Positions 37,539 to 45,517 of a DNA stretch of 64,000 nt are shown here, in pieces. The stretch spans positions 62,001-126,000 of the forward strand of contig CALMSR010000014.1 of NCBI GenBank assembly GCA_937872465.1, given 5' to 3'. The notes beneath the pieces were generated by a model. The model saw nothing but the letters and a program-made list of their open reading frames with translations. It searched no databases and had not been told where the DNA came from. Both the position numbers and the translations under genes were made by a program. Each line of letters starts with the position of its first letter. Positions within the stretch are counted from its first letter, which is position 1. The stretch is from an uncultured Paracoccaceae bacterium (GTDB lineage: Bacteria > Pseudomonadota > Alphaproteobacteria > Rhodobacterales > Rhodobacteraceae).

Positions 37539-38354
37539 TCAGAAGAGGCTGCCCGAGGGCGCGACGAGCAGCGCCCGGCCCTCGGTCAGGAGCGTCGAGC
37601 CCTGCACCAGCAGGCCTCCCGCCGCGGGCGCGATCATGTGGCCCGCACCGACCGATCCCATCACCGGTGCCGGCGGCGGCTCGAGCCGCGCGCTCCGGAT
37701 GCGCTCGACCATCGCCTGGCGCTCGGCCGCGCGCCGCGCCGCCCTGCCGCCGCCGGCAAAAACCGGCACGGCGCTCGCCACCAGCGCCTCGGCCTCGGTG
37801 AGCGCCGAGGGATCGAGCCCGGCCAGCAGCCGGTCGAAGCGCGCGCGGTAGATCTGCGCGCGCTCGGGGGTCAGCGAGTGATAGGCGCCGGCGGCCTCCG
37901 ACCAGGAGCCGCGCTCCTCGTAGAGGTTGCGCAGGAATTGCGCGGCATAGGTCGCGGTCCATTCCGGGTCGAACATGTCGTCGAGCGACGGGAAGGCGTG
38001 GCCGTGCCAGCGGAAGTTGATCTGGACGCAGCCGACGTCGAAGCTTTCGCGCCCCTCGGCGAGGCTCGCGCGCGCGAAGGCCATGGCCTCGTCGCGGGTG
38101 GCGAACCAGAATCCCTTGCCCTCGCGGTTGATCGCCCAGGGATAGGGCCGCACGCGGCCGTTCGACTTGCGCCCGGTCTCCGTGAGCGCGATGGCGTGCA
38201 GCACCTCCGGGGGCACGCCGCCGCGCCGGGCGCCGGCGACGATGGCACGCTCGCAGAGCGCCGCTTCGGGGTCGGCGTCGGAGGCATGCACCGGGAGTGC
38301 CGGCAAGGCAAGCGCCAGCAGCAGCCAAAGCCCGAGGGCCAACCGGGGCGTCAT
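37539..38354 (-). CDS. Lytic transglycosylase (SLT domain) upstream of flhA
   Basis: Soluble lytic transglycosylases cleave peptidoglycan glycan strands. The 271-residue protein has a signal peptide (residues 1-24, ending PVHASDA) and a lysozyme-like domain with HAIALTETGRKSNGRVRPYPWAIN (catalytic Glu in TETG). DVGCVQINFRWHG and YAAQFLRNLYEE complete that domain. The C-terminal 70 residues are low-complexity. It lies 11 bases before flhA and is first in the export-gate operon, so it is probably the muramidase that opens peptidoglycan for the flagellar rod, replacing the FlgJ enzyme domain. That role is inferred. Confidence 0.82.
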   Translation of the reverse strand: MTPRLALGLWLLLALALPALPVHASDADPEAALCERAIVAGARRGGVPPEVLHAIALTETGRKSNGRVRPYPWAINREGKGFWFATRDEAMAFARASLAEGRESFDVGCVQINFRWHGHAFPSLDDMFDPEWTATYAAQFLRNLYEERGSWSEAAGAYHSLTPERAQIYRARFDRLLAGLDPSALTEAEALVASAVPVFAGGGRAARRAAERQAMVERIRSARLEPPPAPVMGSVGAGHMIAPAAGGLLVQGSTLLTEGRALLVAPSGSLF

Positions 38355-38534
38355 GCGGGGATTCTCCTCGAGGCACCGACGCCTTCGGGTCTAGGCCGCC
38401 AAGGTTACCAGCACGTTAGCGCCCCGCGGCGCGCGGATCGCCCGGAGGGCTGCGCCGCCGCCGGATCCGGGTTTTCGGGCCGTCGGGGCGCGGGCTTTCG
38501 CGGTGCGGCTCGCGGGGATCGGCCGATGCCGCGG

Positions 38535-39431
38535 CTAGGCGGTCGAGCCCAGGCGGTCCGCGAAGAAGCCGAGCGTGCGGTCCCAGGCCAGTTCGGCCGC
38601 CGCCGCGTCGTAGCGCGGGGTGGTGTCGTTGTGGAAGCCGTGGTTCGCGCCGTCGTAGAAGAAGGCCTCGTAGCTCTTGCCGTGGGCGTCCAGCGCCGCC
38701 TGGTAGTCCGGCCAGCCGGCGTTGGTGCGCTCGTCGAGCCCGGCGTAATGCAGCATCAGCGGCGCCTCGATCGCCGGCACGTCGGCCGCGTCCGGCTGCC
38801 GGCCGTAGAAGGGCACCGCGGCGGCGAGCTGCGGATAGGCCACCGCCAGCGCGTTGCAGACCCCGCCGCCGTAGCAGAAGCCGACCGCGCCGACCCGGCC
38901 GGTCGAATCCGGATGGTTCAGGAGATGCTCGAATCCGGCGAAGAAATCCTCCATCAGTTCGGCGCGGTCGAGGCTCGACTGCATCTCGCGCCCGGCGTCG
39001 TCATTGCCGGGATAGCCGCCGAGCGAGCTCAGCCCGTCCGGCCCGAGGGCGAGATAGCCCGCCTTGCCCAGCCGGCGCACCACATCCTCGATATAGGGGT
39101 TGAGGCCGCGGTTCTCGTGCACCACCAGCACCGCCGGCAGTGGCCCCGCGGCGCCGGCGGGCCGCGCCATCAGGCCGCGGATCGTGCCGGTTCCTTCCGG
39201 CGAGGCGTATTCGATGACCTCGGTGGTGATCGCCGGATCGTCGGGGGCGACCTGCTGGGCGAGGGCGTAGTCCGGTTGCAGGCTTTCGAGGAGCGCGCCC
39301 GCGGTCACCCCGCCGACGGCGTATTTCGCCGCATGGTCGAGGAAGGCGCGCTTGCTCATGCGCCCGTGCACGTAGCCGTCGTAGAGATCGAGCAGCCGCT
39401 GGTCGAAATCGCTGGCCTTCTTGCGTCGCAT
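38535..39431 (-). CDS. Dienelactone hydrolase family protein, exported
   Basis: This alpha/beta hydrolase has 298 residues and the dienelactone hydrolase triad pattern. [13 protein letters not shown] carries the nucleophile Cys, [13 protein letters not shown] the Asp, and [12 protein letters not shown] the His. The N-terminal 70 residues include [23 protein letters not shown], a likely Tat or membrane-anchor segment. The ATG at 39431 has GGGAGG upstream. The substrate cannot be told; dienelactone and other esters are possible. Confidence 0.85.
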   Translation of the reverse strand: MRRKKASDFDQRLLDLYDGYVHGRMSKRAFLDHAAKYAVGGVTAGALLESLQPDYALAQQVAPDDPAITTEVIEYASPEGTGTIRGLMARPAGAAGPLPAVLVVHENRGLNPYIEDVVRRLGKAGYLALGPDGLSSLGGYPGNDDAGREMQSSLDRAELMEDFFAGFEHLLNHPDSTGRVGAVGFCYGGGVCNALAVAYPQLAAAVPFYGRQPDAADVPAIEAPLMLHYAGLDERTNAGWPDYQAALDAHGKSYEAFFYDGANHGFHNDTTPRYDAAAAELAWDRTLGFFADRLGSTA

Positions 39432-39553
39432 GGGTGACCTCCCTTTCGGCTTCGATGACGTCCGGAGATCCGAGATAGGCCGAAAGCCCGGCGCGGCCCC
39501 CCAAACTTTCCGTGAGCGGGCCTTTGCCGGCCGGCGCCGCCGCGCGGGGCCCA

Positions 39554-39569
39554 TTAACCGGTCGATAAC
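39554..39569 (+). promoter_or_regulatory. CtrA-like box upstream of first small paralogue
   Basis: TTAAC-N7-TAAC at 39554-39569 matches the CtrA site TTAA-N7-TTAA with one mismatch. It lies 63 bases before the ATG at 39632. An equivalent box precedes the second paralogue. Confidence 0.5.
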
Positions 39570-39631
39570 GAAGCATTTGTCTCAAAGGGGCGGATTTGGC
39601 ATTCTCCCCCCGGGAGCGACGGGGGACGGGA

Positions 39632-39847
39632 ATGAAAGCTTCGCTGCAGGCACGCATCGCCTATGGGCGGGACATCCGCAGCCGCGCGGAAATGCTGGTC
39701 GAGGCGCATGGCGCCGTCGCGGAGGCCGAGGCGCGCGAGGCGGCACGGGTTCCGGGAACGGCCGCGGCGGAGCGGTACTTCTGGGAGGCCGTCGCCGACC
39801 GGGTCGCGCGGATGCGCGGCGAGCCGGTGCTGCCGACGGAATACTGA
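39632..39847 (+). CDS. Small conserved-looking protein, paralogue 1 (71 aa)
   Basis: The 71-residue acidic helical protein (core ARIAYGRDIRSRAEMLVEAHG and AARVPGTAAAERYFWEAVADRV) is a paralogue of the gene at 40226-40441. Both have 71 residues and about 30 identical positions. Shared core positions are AR-AYGR, LV-A-G, AAR--G-AA-E--F--AVA and V-R--G. No motif suggests a catalytic role. The ATG at 39632 is preferred over 39596 because it makes both paralogues equal in length. A CtrA-like box precedes it. Function unknown. Confidence 0.7.
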   Translation: MKASLQARIAYGRDIRSRAEMLVEAHGAVAEAEAREAARVPGTAAAERYFWEAVADRVARMRGEPVLPTEY

Positions 39848-40225
39848 AGCCTCGTCGAGGTCTGCCCGCCGGCCGGCGACCCGCCAGGGCCCGAAGGCGA
39901 GGCCGAGATCCTGAAGATCGTGGGTGTCCGGGTCGTGGCGTCGTCCGGCGCCCTTTCGGGACGATCGCATCCGGAGGCCACTTGATCCTTCCGCCGGACC
40001 CGCCGCCTGGCCGAGATCCGTGGCCCCGGACCGGGCTCCGGAACAGGGAACAGGCCGCGCCCGCGCGGCCCGATCGCCACGGGTCGATCGGACTGGGGAT
40101 CCCTGGCACCGGGAGGAGAGTCGACGGCGAGGTCGCTGCCCGGCGTTAACGTCGTCCTAACCAAACCATTGCCCGGTGCCGGCCCCGGTGGCAGACTTGG
40201 CGGTGGGAGTGTTCCGGGGGTGGAG
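39848..40225. other. Gap between the two small paralogues
   Basis: These 378 bases hold the second CtrA-like box (40146-40161) and otherwise only GC-rich shadow frames. No gene was seen. The gap is long enough for each paralogue to have its own promoter. Confidence 0.5.
40146..40161 (+). promoter_or_regulatory. CtrA-like box upstream of second small paralogue
   Basis: TTAAC-N7-TAAC at 40146-40161 lies 65 bases before the ATG at 40226. Spacing to the gene is almost the same as for the first paralogue. Confidence 0.5.
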
Positions 40226-40441
40226 ATGTTCGCGTTCTTCGGTGCGCGGCGCGCCTATGGCCGCGCCGTTCACGAGGCGGCCGACCGGCTTGTCGACGCC
40301 TATGGCGAGGCGGCCGACCAGGAGGCCTGGCGGGCGGCGCGGCTGACCGGACTCGCGGCAGGAGAGGCGGAATTCTGCCAGGCGGTCGCCGAATGCGTGA
40401 CCCGCAAGCTCGGCAAGGCTCCGGGCATGCCCCTGCGCTGA
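40226..40441 (+). CDS. Small conserved-looking protein, paralogue 2 (71 aa)
   Basis: The 71-residue product (ARRAYGRAVHEAADRLVDAYG, then AARLTGLAAGEAEFCQAVAECV) is homologous to the protein at 39632-39847 along its whole length. It differs by two cysteines (EFCQAVAEC) where the first has Trp and Arg. GGGGTGGAG lies directly before the ATG at 40226, and a GTG at 40209 would add six residues. Helical, no known domain, function unknown. Confidence 0.7.
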   Translation: MFAFFGARRAYGRAVHEAADRLVDAYGEAADQEAWRAARLTGLAAGEAEFCQAVAECVTRKLGKAPGMPLR

Positions 40442-40469
40442 GCGCGAAACCCCGCCCGCGGCGGCGGGA

Positions 40470-41450
40470 TCAGGTCAGGGTGTTGCTCGGGCGCCCGGCG
40501 TGGAAATTGTCGATATGGCTGATCGTCTGGTCCCAGAGCGTCTGCATCGCCTCGGCGCTCGCCCAGGCCACATGCGGGGTGACGATCACGTTGGGCCGGC
40601 CGAGCACGCCGAGCAGCGGGTTCTCCGGCACCGGCGGCTCGGAGGTCAGGCAGTCGAAGCCGAAGCCCGCGATCTGCCCGGCGTCGAGCGCCCGCACCAG
40701 GTCGCCCTCGTGCACGAGCCCGCCGCGCGAGCAGTTGATCAGGAGCGGTCGGCGGGCCATCGCGCGGAACTCGGGTCCGGCGATGAGGTCGCGCGTCGCC
40801 GGCAACAGCGGGCTGTGCAGCGTGATGACGTCCGAGGTCGCGAGCAATTCGTCGAAGGGCGTGTAGAGCGGCCCCATGCCCGCGACGCCCTTGTGCGCGG
40901 CGAAGAGCGTGCGCATGCCGAAGGCCTGGGCGATGCGCGCGACGCCCTGGCCGATCACGCCCTCGCCGACGATGCCGAGCGTCGAGCCGGCGAGGTCGCT
41001 GATGGGGTAGTCGAAGAAGCAGAACTGGCCGGACTCCTGCCATCTGCCGTCGATCACCGCCTGCCGGTAGCCGACGATGCTGCGGCGCAGCGCGAGGATC
41101 AGCGCGAAGGTATGCTCGGGCACGGTGTTGGTGGCATAGCCGCGCACGTTCGAGACGACGATGCCGCGCTCGCGGCAGGCGGCGATGTCGAAGGCATCGT
41201 AGCCCGTCGCCGGGATGGCGATCATCTTCAGATCCGGCAGCGCCTCGATCTGCGCGCGGCGGATCGGCACCTTGTTGCAGATCGCGATAGCGGCGCCCTG
41301 GAGGCGTTCGACCACCTGGTCGGGATGGGTGCGGTCGTGCTCGACCCATTCATGGGGGAAGCCCGGCTTGGAAAGCTCGACCGAGGGCCCGATCGAGCCG
41401 CGGTCGAGAAAGACGACCCGAAGCGCCTCCGGATCCGCTGCGCCAGTCAT
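40470..41450 (-). CDS. D-2-hydroxyacid dehydrogenase, NAD(P)-dependent
   Basis: This family reduces 2-keto acids to D-2-hydroxy acids (glycerate, lactate, phosphoglycerate types). The 326-residue product has the Rossmann motif GIVGEGVIGQGVARIAQAFGM, the catalytic Arg in NCSRGGLVHEGDLVRAL, the Glu in LTSEPPVPENPLL, and the His in VIVTPHVAWAS. NKVPIRRAQIEALPDLKMIAIPATGYD is the usual N-terminal region. The ATG at 41450 is used; the open frame further upstream reads through the tRNA gene and is not coding. Glyoxylate/hydroxypyruvate reduction is plausible but not proven. Confidence 0.88.
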   Translation of the reverse strand: MTGAADPEALRVVFLDRGSIGPSVELSKPGFPHEWVEHDRTHPDQVVERLQGAAIAICNKVPIRRAQIEALPDLKMIAIPATGYDAFDIAACRERGIVVSNVRGYATNTVPEHTFALILALRRSIVGYRQAVIDGRWQESGQFCFFDYPISDLAGSTLGIVGEGVIGQGVARIAQAFGMRTLFAAHKGVAGMGPLYTPFDELLATSDVITLHSPLLPATRDLIAGPEFRAMARRPLLINCSRGGLVHEGDLVRALDAGQIAGFGFDCLTSEPPVPENPLLGVLGRPNVIVTPHVAWASAEAMQTLWDQTISHIDNFHAGRPSNTLT

Positions 41451-41485
41451 TTCACTGCCCCTCGCTTCGGGAACGCACGTCGATC

Positions 41486-41570
41486 TGGTACCCGAGGCCG
41501 GACTCGAACCGGCAAGCCTTGCGGCGGCGGATTTTGAATCCGCTGCGTCTACCAATTCCGCCACTCGGGC
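41486..41570 (-). tRNA. tRNA-Leu (anticodon CAA)
   Basis: The minus strand starts GCCCGAG at 41570 and ends CTCGGGT-A-CCA at 41486, giving a full acceptor stem (with a G-U first pair) and an encoded CCA. The anticodon stem GCGGA/TCCGC flanks loop TTCAAAA with anticodon CAA. A long variable arm and GGTTCGAGTCC T-arm complete a type II tRNA of 85 bases. Confidence 0.96.
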
Positions 41571-41711
41571 AAGGCGCCGCCCCGACGCCCGCATCGACGG
41601 CGGAGATCTAGCAGCATTCCCCGGCCGGCACAACGCGCCGCCCCCCCGGCGCCCCTCCTCAACGCCGCCCGGGCCGCCCGATAGTTGTCGGGTGCCCCCG
41701 GCGCGATATCG

Positions 41712-41981
41712 TCAGCGGCTCTGCCCGGCCGCCTTCAGGAACCTGCCGATCTCGTCTTCGATCTCGGCGATCAGCACGCGGTAGTCGCCGATTTCGGGCC
41801 GCTGGGCGGCGTCGGGCCGCGCCTCGAACCTGGCGAGGCTCTGCTGTGCGAGCCCGTATTCCTCGCAGATCTCGCGAAACCGCGGATCCTTCCCCGCCAG
41901 TCGGAGCAGTGCCGCCGCCGCGGCCGGAAAGCGCGTCACTGCCTGTGTCAGGCCCGTCTGTGCGGGATCGGCGTCTGCCAT
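41712..41981 (-). CDS. Hypothetical protein, 89 aa
   Basis: The 89-residue helical protein (RFREICEEYGLAQQSLARFE, then DYRVLIAEIEDEIGRFLKAAG) has no motif I recognise. It is divergent from the TPR regulator gene. Their shared 390-base upstream region contains two copies of the putative operator, so the gene may be a regulated member of the same network. Its length and conserved-looking helical pattern argue that it is real. Confidence 0.6.
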   Translation of the reverse strand: MADADPAQTGLTQAVTRFPAAAAALLRLAGKDPRFREICEEYGLAQQSLARFEARPDAAQRPEIGDYRVLIAEIEDEIGRFLKAAGQSR

Positions 41982-42041
41982 TGCATCACCCCGAGCAGAG
42001 ACGACAGCCGGAAGGCTGCGCGCCGCTCACGATGCTGCGAA

Positions 42042-42060
42042 GTACGTTACCGTTAGCTAC
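42042..42060. promoter_or_regulatory. Putative shared operator, site 1
   Basis: GTACGTTACCGTTAGCTAC has partial dyad symmetry (GTA--T-AC-GT-A--TAC). It matches the minus strand of 50049-50067 at 14 of 19 positions. It lies 61 bases upstream of the minus-strand gene 41712-41981. Confidence 0.5.
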
Positions 42061-42274
42061 GGGCTTTCCGACCCCGCTCGGTTCGGGCAGTGTGCGGGAC
42101 CGACCAGACTCGGCCAGATCCGGGCGGAATGGCCGGTCGGAAGACGGGTATTGCGGAGAAGTCCGGGTTGTTGCAGCATCGCAGAAATAAGCCGGCGCCG
42201 CGCGTTGCGTCGTTCCCGTCCAGTCGAGAAGGCAGGATCGCCTCGCGATCGGGGCCGCGAGCGAGCCGCCCCAA

Positions 42275-42293
42275 GTACGTAACTGTCTACAAC
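42275..42293. promoter_or_regulatory. Putative shared operator, site 2
   Basis: GTACGTAACTGTCTACAAC shares GTACG, AC and GT core positions and the terminal AAC with site 3 (12 of 19 identical). It lies 79 bases upstream of the TPR regulator start at 42372. Confidence 0.45.
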
Positions 42294-42371
42294 GTGCCCC
42301 TTCCGGTTTCGAAGCTGCGGCACCTGTGGCATTCTTCCGTCCGATGGCGGAGTGGACACGGCGGCCGGATC

Positions 42372-43952
42372 ATGGCGCAGGAGGAGCAGGCGGTATCGAC
42401 CGGCGCCGTCCGGGCGGAGTTGCGCCGCATTCTCGCCTCGCAGCAGTTCGATGCCAGCGACCGCAACCGTGCATTCCTGACCTACGTCGTCGGAGAGGCG
42501 CTCGCCGGACGAAGCCACCGGATCAAGGCCTATGCGATCGCAACCGAGGTCTTCGGGCGCGACACGACATTCGACCCGCAGCTCGATTCGATCGTCCGCA
42601 TCGAGGCCGGCCGCCTCCGGCGCTCGCTCGAGCGCTACTACCTGACCGATGGCCGAAGCAGCCGCCTCCGCATCGACATCCCGCGAGGCGGCTACGCGCC
42701 CGTCTTCGAGAGCGGCGAGCCGGTGCGGCTCCCGCGAGTGGCGACCGGTCCTCCCCGGGTGCTGGTCACCGCCTTCGAGGAGGAGGGAGATCATTCTTCC
42801 TTCCCGACCTTCACCCGCGGCTTCACCCGGTCGCTGATCATTGGGCTCACCCGCTTCACGGGCCTGCGGGTCTTCGGCGCGGAGACGGCGCTGCGCCACC
42901 CGGCTGACGTCGAACCGAATGCGGCGCGACGGGATCTCGCCGCCGACTATCTCGTCACCGGACAGACGTCGCTGAGGTCGGACGGGTTCGAGGTCGACGT
43001 TCTCCTGGTCGAGTCGGCGAGCGGGCGTGCCATTTGGGCCGAGACCTACGAGCGGCGGCTCCATCCATCCGACATCATTGCGCTGCGCAACGAGGTCGCG
43101 GACAGCGTCGTCCGGGCGCTCGGGCAGCCGTACGGGGCGATCCAGCGCCACCGAGCGCGCGATGCCGACGGCGCGGTCCCGGAGACGCTTGGCAGTTATG
43201 CCGCGGTCCAGCTCTTCTATGCCTATTGGCGGACCTTCGATCGCGAGATGATCGAGGCCGTGCGTCTCGCCCTCGAGCGCGCGGTGGCGGCCGAGCCGGG
43301 CTATGCGGAGGCGAATGCCTGCCTCTCGCTGCTCTATTCCAATGCCTTCCGCTTCCGGCATCCGGTCAGGAGCCCCGATCCGGACCTGCTTGGCCGCGCC
43401 CTCGATCTCGCCGCCCATGCGATCGAGCTCGCACCCAGTTCGAGCTGGGCGCATTATGCGCTCGGAGTCGCCCGCTGGTTCGCCGGGGATGTCGCCGGTT
43501 CGCTCGACGCGCTCGAGGCCGGCCGGGCGCTCAACCCCAACGACACCACAATCCTCGCCGACCTCGGGCAGCGCTACGCCATGCTTGCCCGGTGGAACGA
43601 GGCGGTGCCGCTTCTGGAGGAATCCTATGCCGCCAATCCGGCGCAGCCCGGCACTTACCGCGTCGGCCTCTTCCTCTACCACTTCGCCCAGGGCCGCCAC
43701 GCCGAGGCCCTGGCGGAGGCCCGCCGGATAAATGCGCCCAGTGTGGTTTATGGGCACCTTTCCGTGGCCGTCGCTGCCGCGGCGCTCGGTCGCGACGACG
43801 AGGCGGCGGATGCCGTCGCCGCGCTCCGGGGGATCGACCCCGACTACGGGGCCCATGCGGCGGCCGATCTGGAAGGCCGCCACGTCGCCCCCGGGCTCGT
43901 TGACCTGCTTCTGGCCGGTCTCCGGAAAGCGGGGCTTTCGGTGTCGGGATGA
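42372..43952 (+). CDS. TPR protein with winged-helix-like and TolB-like N-terminal region
   Basis: The 526-residue protein has an N-terminal domain (residues 5-115: RILASQQFDASDRNRAFLTYV, FDPQLDSIVRIEAGRLRRSLERYY, LRIDIPRGGYAPVF) of the type found before adenylate-cyclase-like or TolB-like modules in rhizobia and relatives. A TolB-N-like segment follows (LVTAFEEEGDHSSFPTF, VTGQTSLRSDGFEVDVLLVE), then TPR repeats (AEANACLSLLYSNAF, SSWAHYALGVARWFAGD, WNEAVPLLEESYAANPAQPGTY). No catalytic cyclase domain is present. It probably acts as a regulator or scaffold. ATG 42372 is chosen; the frame is open from 42090 but without family features. It overlaps the next gene by ATGA. Confidence 0.72.
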   Translation: MAQEEQAVSTGAVRAELRRILASQQFDASDRNRAFLTYVVGEALAGRSHRIKAYAIATEVFGRDTTFDPQLDSIVRIEAGRLRRSLERYYLTDGRSSRLRIDIPRGGYAPVFESGEPVRLPRVATGPPRVLVTAFEEEGDHSSFPTFTRGFTRSLIIGLTRFTGLRVFGAETALRHPADVEPNAARRDLAADYLVTGQTSLRSDGFEVDVLLVESASGRAIWAETYERRLHPSDIIALRNEVADSVVRALGQPYGAIQRHRARDADGAVPETLGSYAAVQLFYAYWRTFDREMIEAVRLALERAVAAEPGYAEANACLSLLYSNAFRFRHPVRSPDPDLLGRALDLAAHAIELAPSSSWAHYALGVARWFAGDVAGSLDALEAGRALNPNDTTILADLGQRYAMLARWNEAVPLLEESYAANPAQPGTYRVGLFLYHFAQGRHAEALAEARRINAPSVVYGHLSVAVAAAALGRDDEAADAVAALRGIDPDYGAHAAADLEGRHVAPGLVDLLLAGLRKAGLSVSG

Positions 43953-45061
43953 GCAGCGGACAGGCCCGGCGCAGGCTACGGATCGAAAAGGACCGCCTAG
44001 AGGCCGGCGCAACGGACTTCGTCGTCCGCCTCGCTTTCCTCGGCCTCTTCGCGTGGTGGTCGCTGGAACTGGTGCGCCCGTTCCTGCCGATCGTCATCTG
44101 GGCGATCCTGCTCGCGGTGGCGCTCTACCCGAGCTACGCCTGGATCGCCCGCCGGCTCGGCGACCGGCGCGGGCTCGCGGCGACCGTCCTCACCCTGATC
44201 GCGCTCGCGACCGTGCTCGGCCCTGTCAGCGTGCTTGCCGCGAGCCTCGCCGAGTCTGTCCAGTGGCTCGCCTCCGGCCTCCACTCCGGAACGCTGAGGG
44301 TTCCGCCGCCGCCGACCGAGGTTGCCGAGTGGCCCATTCTGGGGGAACAGATCGACGAGGTCTGGAACCTCGCCGCCACCAACTTTGACGACGCCGTGCA
44401 TCGCTACGGTCCCGCCGTGCTGCCCGCCGGCGGCACGCTCCTCGCCAAGGTGGCCGGGATCAGCGCCGATGTCCTGAAGTTCGTCGTCTCGGTCGTCATC
44501 GCCGGTTTCCTCTTCCTGCCTGGCCCGCGTCTGGCCGCCGGCGCCCGGGCCTTCGCCGGGCGGCTCATCGCTCCGCGCGGTGCGCATTTCGTCGACCTCG
44601 CCGGCGCCACCATCCGCAACGTTTCGCGCGGGGTCATCGGCGTCGCGTTGCTGCAGGCGCTGCTCGCCGGCATCATCCTCTATGTCGCCGGCATTCCCGG
44701 CGCCGGTCTGATCGCCTTTGGCATCCTCCTGCTCTGCATCGTGCAGATCGGTGCCGCTCCGATTCTTCTGCCGGTGCTCGTCTGGATCTGGCTGAGCTAC
44801 CCGACGGGCTTTTCCCTGATCCTGACCCTGCTGCTCGTTCCGGTCGGCCTTGTCGACAACGTGCTGAAGCCGATCCTGATGGCGCGCGGCCTGACCACGC
44901 CGATGCTCGTCATTCTGACCGGCGTGATCGGTGGCACCTTGACGCACGGCCTGATCGGGCTCTTCCTCGGTCCGGTGGTGCTTTCGGTCTTCTACGAACT
45001 CGTGGTCGCCTGGACGCGGCTCGGCACCAGCGAACGGACGTCTGCATCCGGAGCACCCTGA
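43949..45061 (+). CDS. AI-2E family (PerM/YdiK-like) membrane protein
   Basis: The family includes autoinducer-2 exporters and Na+/H+ antiporter-like proteins. The 370-residue protein has about eight membrane segments, with the family region VIWAILLAVALYPSYAWI and the C-terminal DNVLKPILMARGLTTPMLVILTGVIGGTLTHGLIGLFLGPVVLSV. The ATG overlaps the TPR gene stop, and its own TGA overlaps the next ATG (TGATG). Its substrate is not predictable. Confidence 0.82.
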   Translation: MSSGQARRRLRIEKDRLEAGATDFVVRLAFLGLFAWWSLELVRPFLPIVIWAILLAVALYPSYAWIARRLGDRRGLAATVLTLIALATVLGPVSVLAASLAESVQWLASGLHSGTLRVPPPPTEVAEWPILGEQIDEVWNLAATNFDDAVHRYGPAVLPAGGTLLAKVAGISADVLKFVVSVVIAGFLFLPGPRLAAGARAFAGRLIAPRGAHFVDLAGATIRNVSRGVIGVALLQALLAGIILYVAGIPGAGLIAFGILLLCIVQIGAAPILLPVLVWIWLSYPTGFSLILTLLLVPVGLVDNVLKPILMARGLTTPMLVILTGVIGGTLTHGLIGLFLGPVVLSVFYELVVAWTRLGTSERTSASGAP

Positions 45062-45516
45062 TGGACCACCCCCCGATGAACCCCGCGGCGCCGCCGCACC
45101 TGCCGCCCTTCATCACCGGCCCCGGCCAGTCCGACTGGCTGATGACGGTGATGCTGGTCTTCCTGATCGCCGCGGTGGTCTCGGTCGGGCTGGTCTATCT
45201 CAAGCTTCACGCGCTGCCCGAGCATATGGCGCATCGCACCAACAAGGTGCAGCTCCAGTTCGTCGCGGTGCTCGCGCTGCTCGCGCTCTTCACCCACAAT
45301 GCGGTCTTCTGGATCGCGGCGCTGCTTCTGGCGCTGGTCGAGCTGCCGAATTTCTCGACCCCGATGAATTCGATCGCGCTCTCGCTCGAAAAGCTCTCGG
45401 GCCGCGACAGGTCGCGCGAGCCGCCGTCGCTCTGGAACGACCTGCTCTCGGACGATGCCGGGGCCCCGCGGCACGGGCCGATCCGGCCGGCGGCGGCGCC
45501 GGAGGCGGAGGCCTGA
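45061..45516 (+). CDS. Small inner-membrane protein, partner of HlyD-like protein
   Basis: The 151-residue protein has two hydrophobic helices (residues about 28-48 and 68-92) separated by a cytoplasmic or periplasmic loop with HMAHRTNKVQLQF, and a disordered Pro/Ala-rich tail. It resembles the short membrane proteins (YiaW/DUF3302 type) that precede YiaV/YibH-like HlyD proteins. That match is from gene order and general pattern only. It is coupled to the neighbours by TGATG on the left and a 1-base gap on the right. Confidence 0.65.
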   Translation: MDHPPMNPAAPPHLPPFITGPGQSDWLMTVMLVFLIAAVVSVGLVYLKLHALPEHMAHRTNKVQLQFVAVLALLALFTHNAVFWIAALLLALVELPNFSTPMNSIALSLEKLSGRDRSREPPSLWNDLLSDDAGAPRHGPIRPAAAPEAEA

Positions 45517-45517
45517 G

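Noticed and set aside
35443..38376. A 977-codon frame joining flhA with upstream sequence
   Set aside because: The extra N-terminal part is an out-of-frame reading of the transglycosylase gene. FlhA starts at 37527.
41486..41570. tRNA-Leu as attachment site of the prophage
   Set aside because: It is about 14 kb from the prophage edge with intact core operons between, and no duplicated tRNA end was seen.
41451..41633. An N-terminal extension of the hydroxyacid dehydrogenase containing AELVDAADSKSAA
   Set aside because: That peptide is the translated tRNA-Leu gene on the same strand, a known artefact. The ATG at 41450 is used instead.
42057..44012. A 651-codon frame antisense to the TPR gene
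   Set aside because: It is a typical GC-rich shadow with no domain. The plus-strand gene has clear family motifs.
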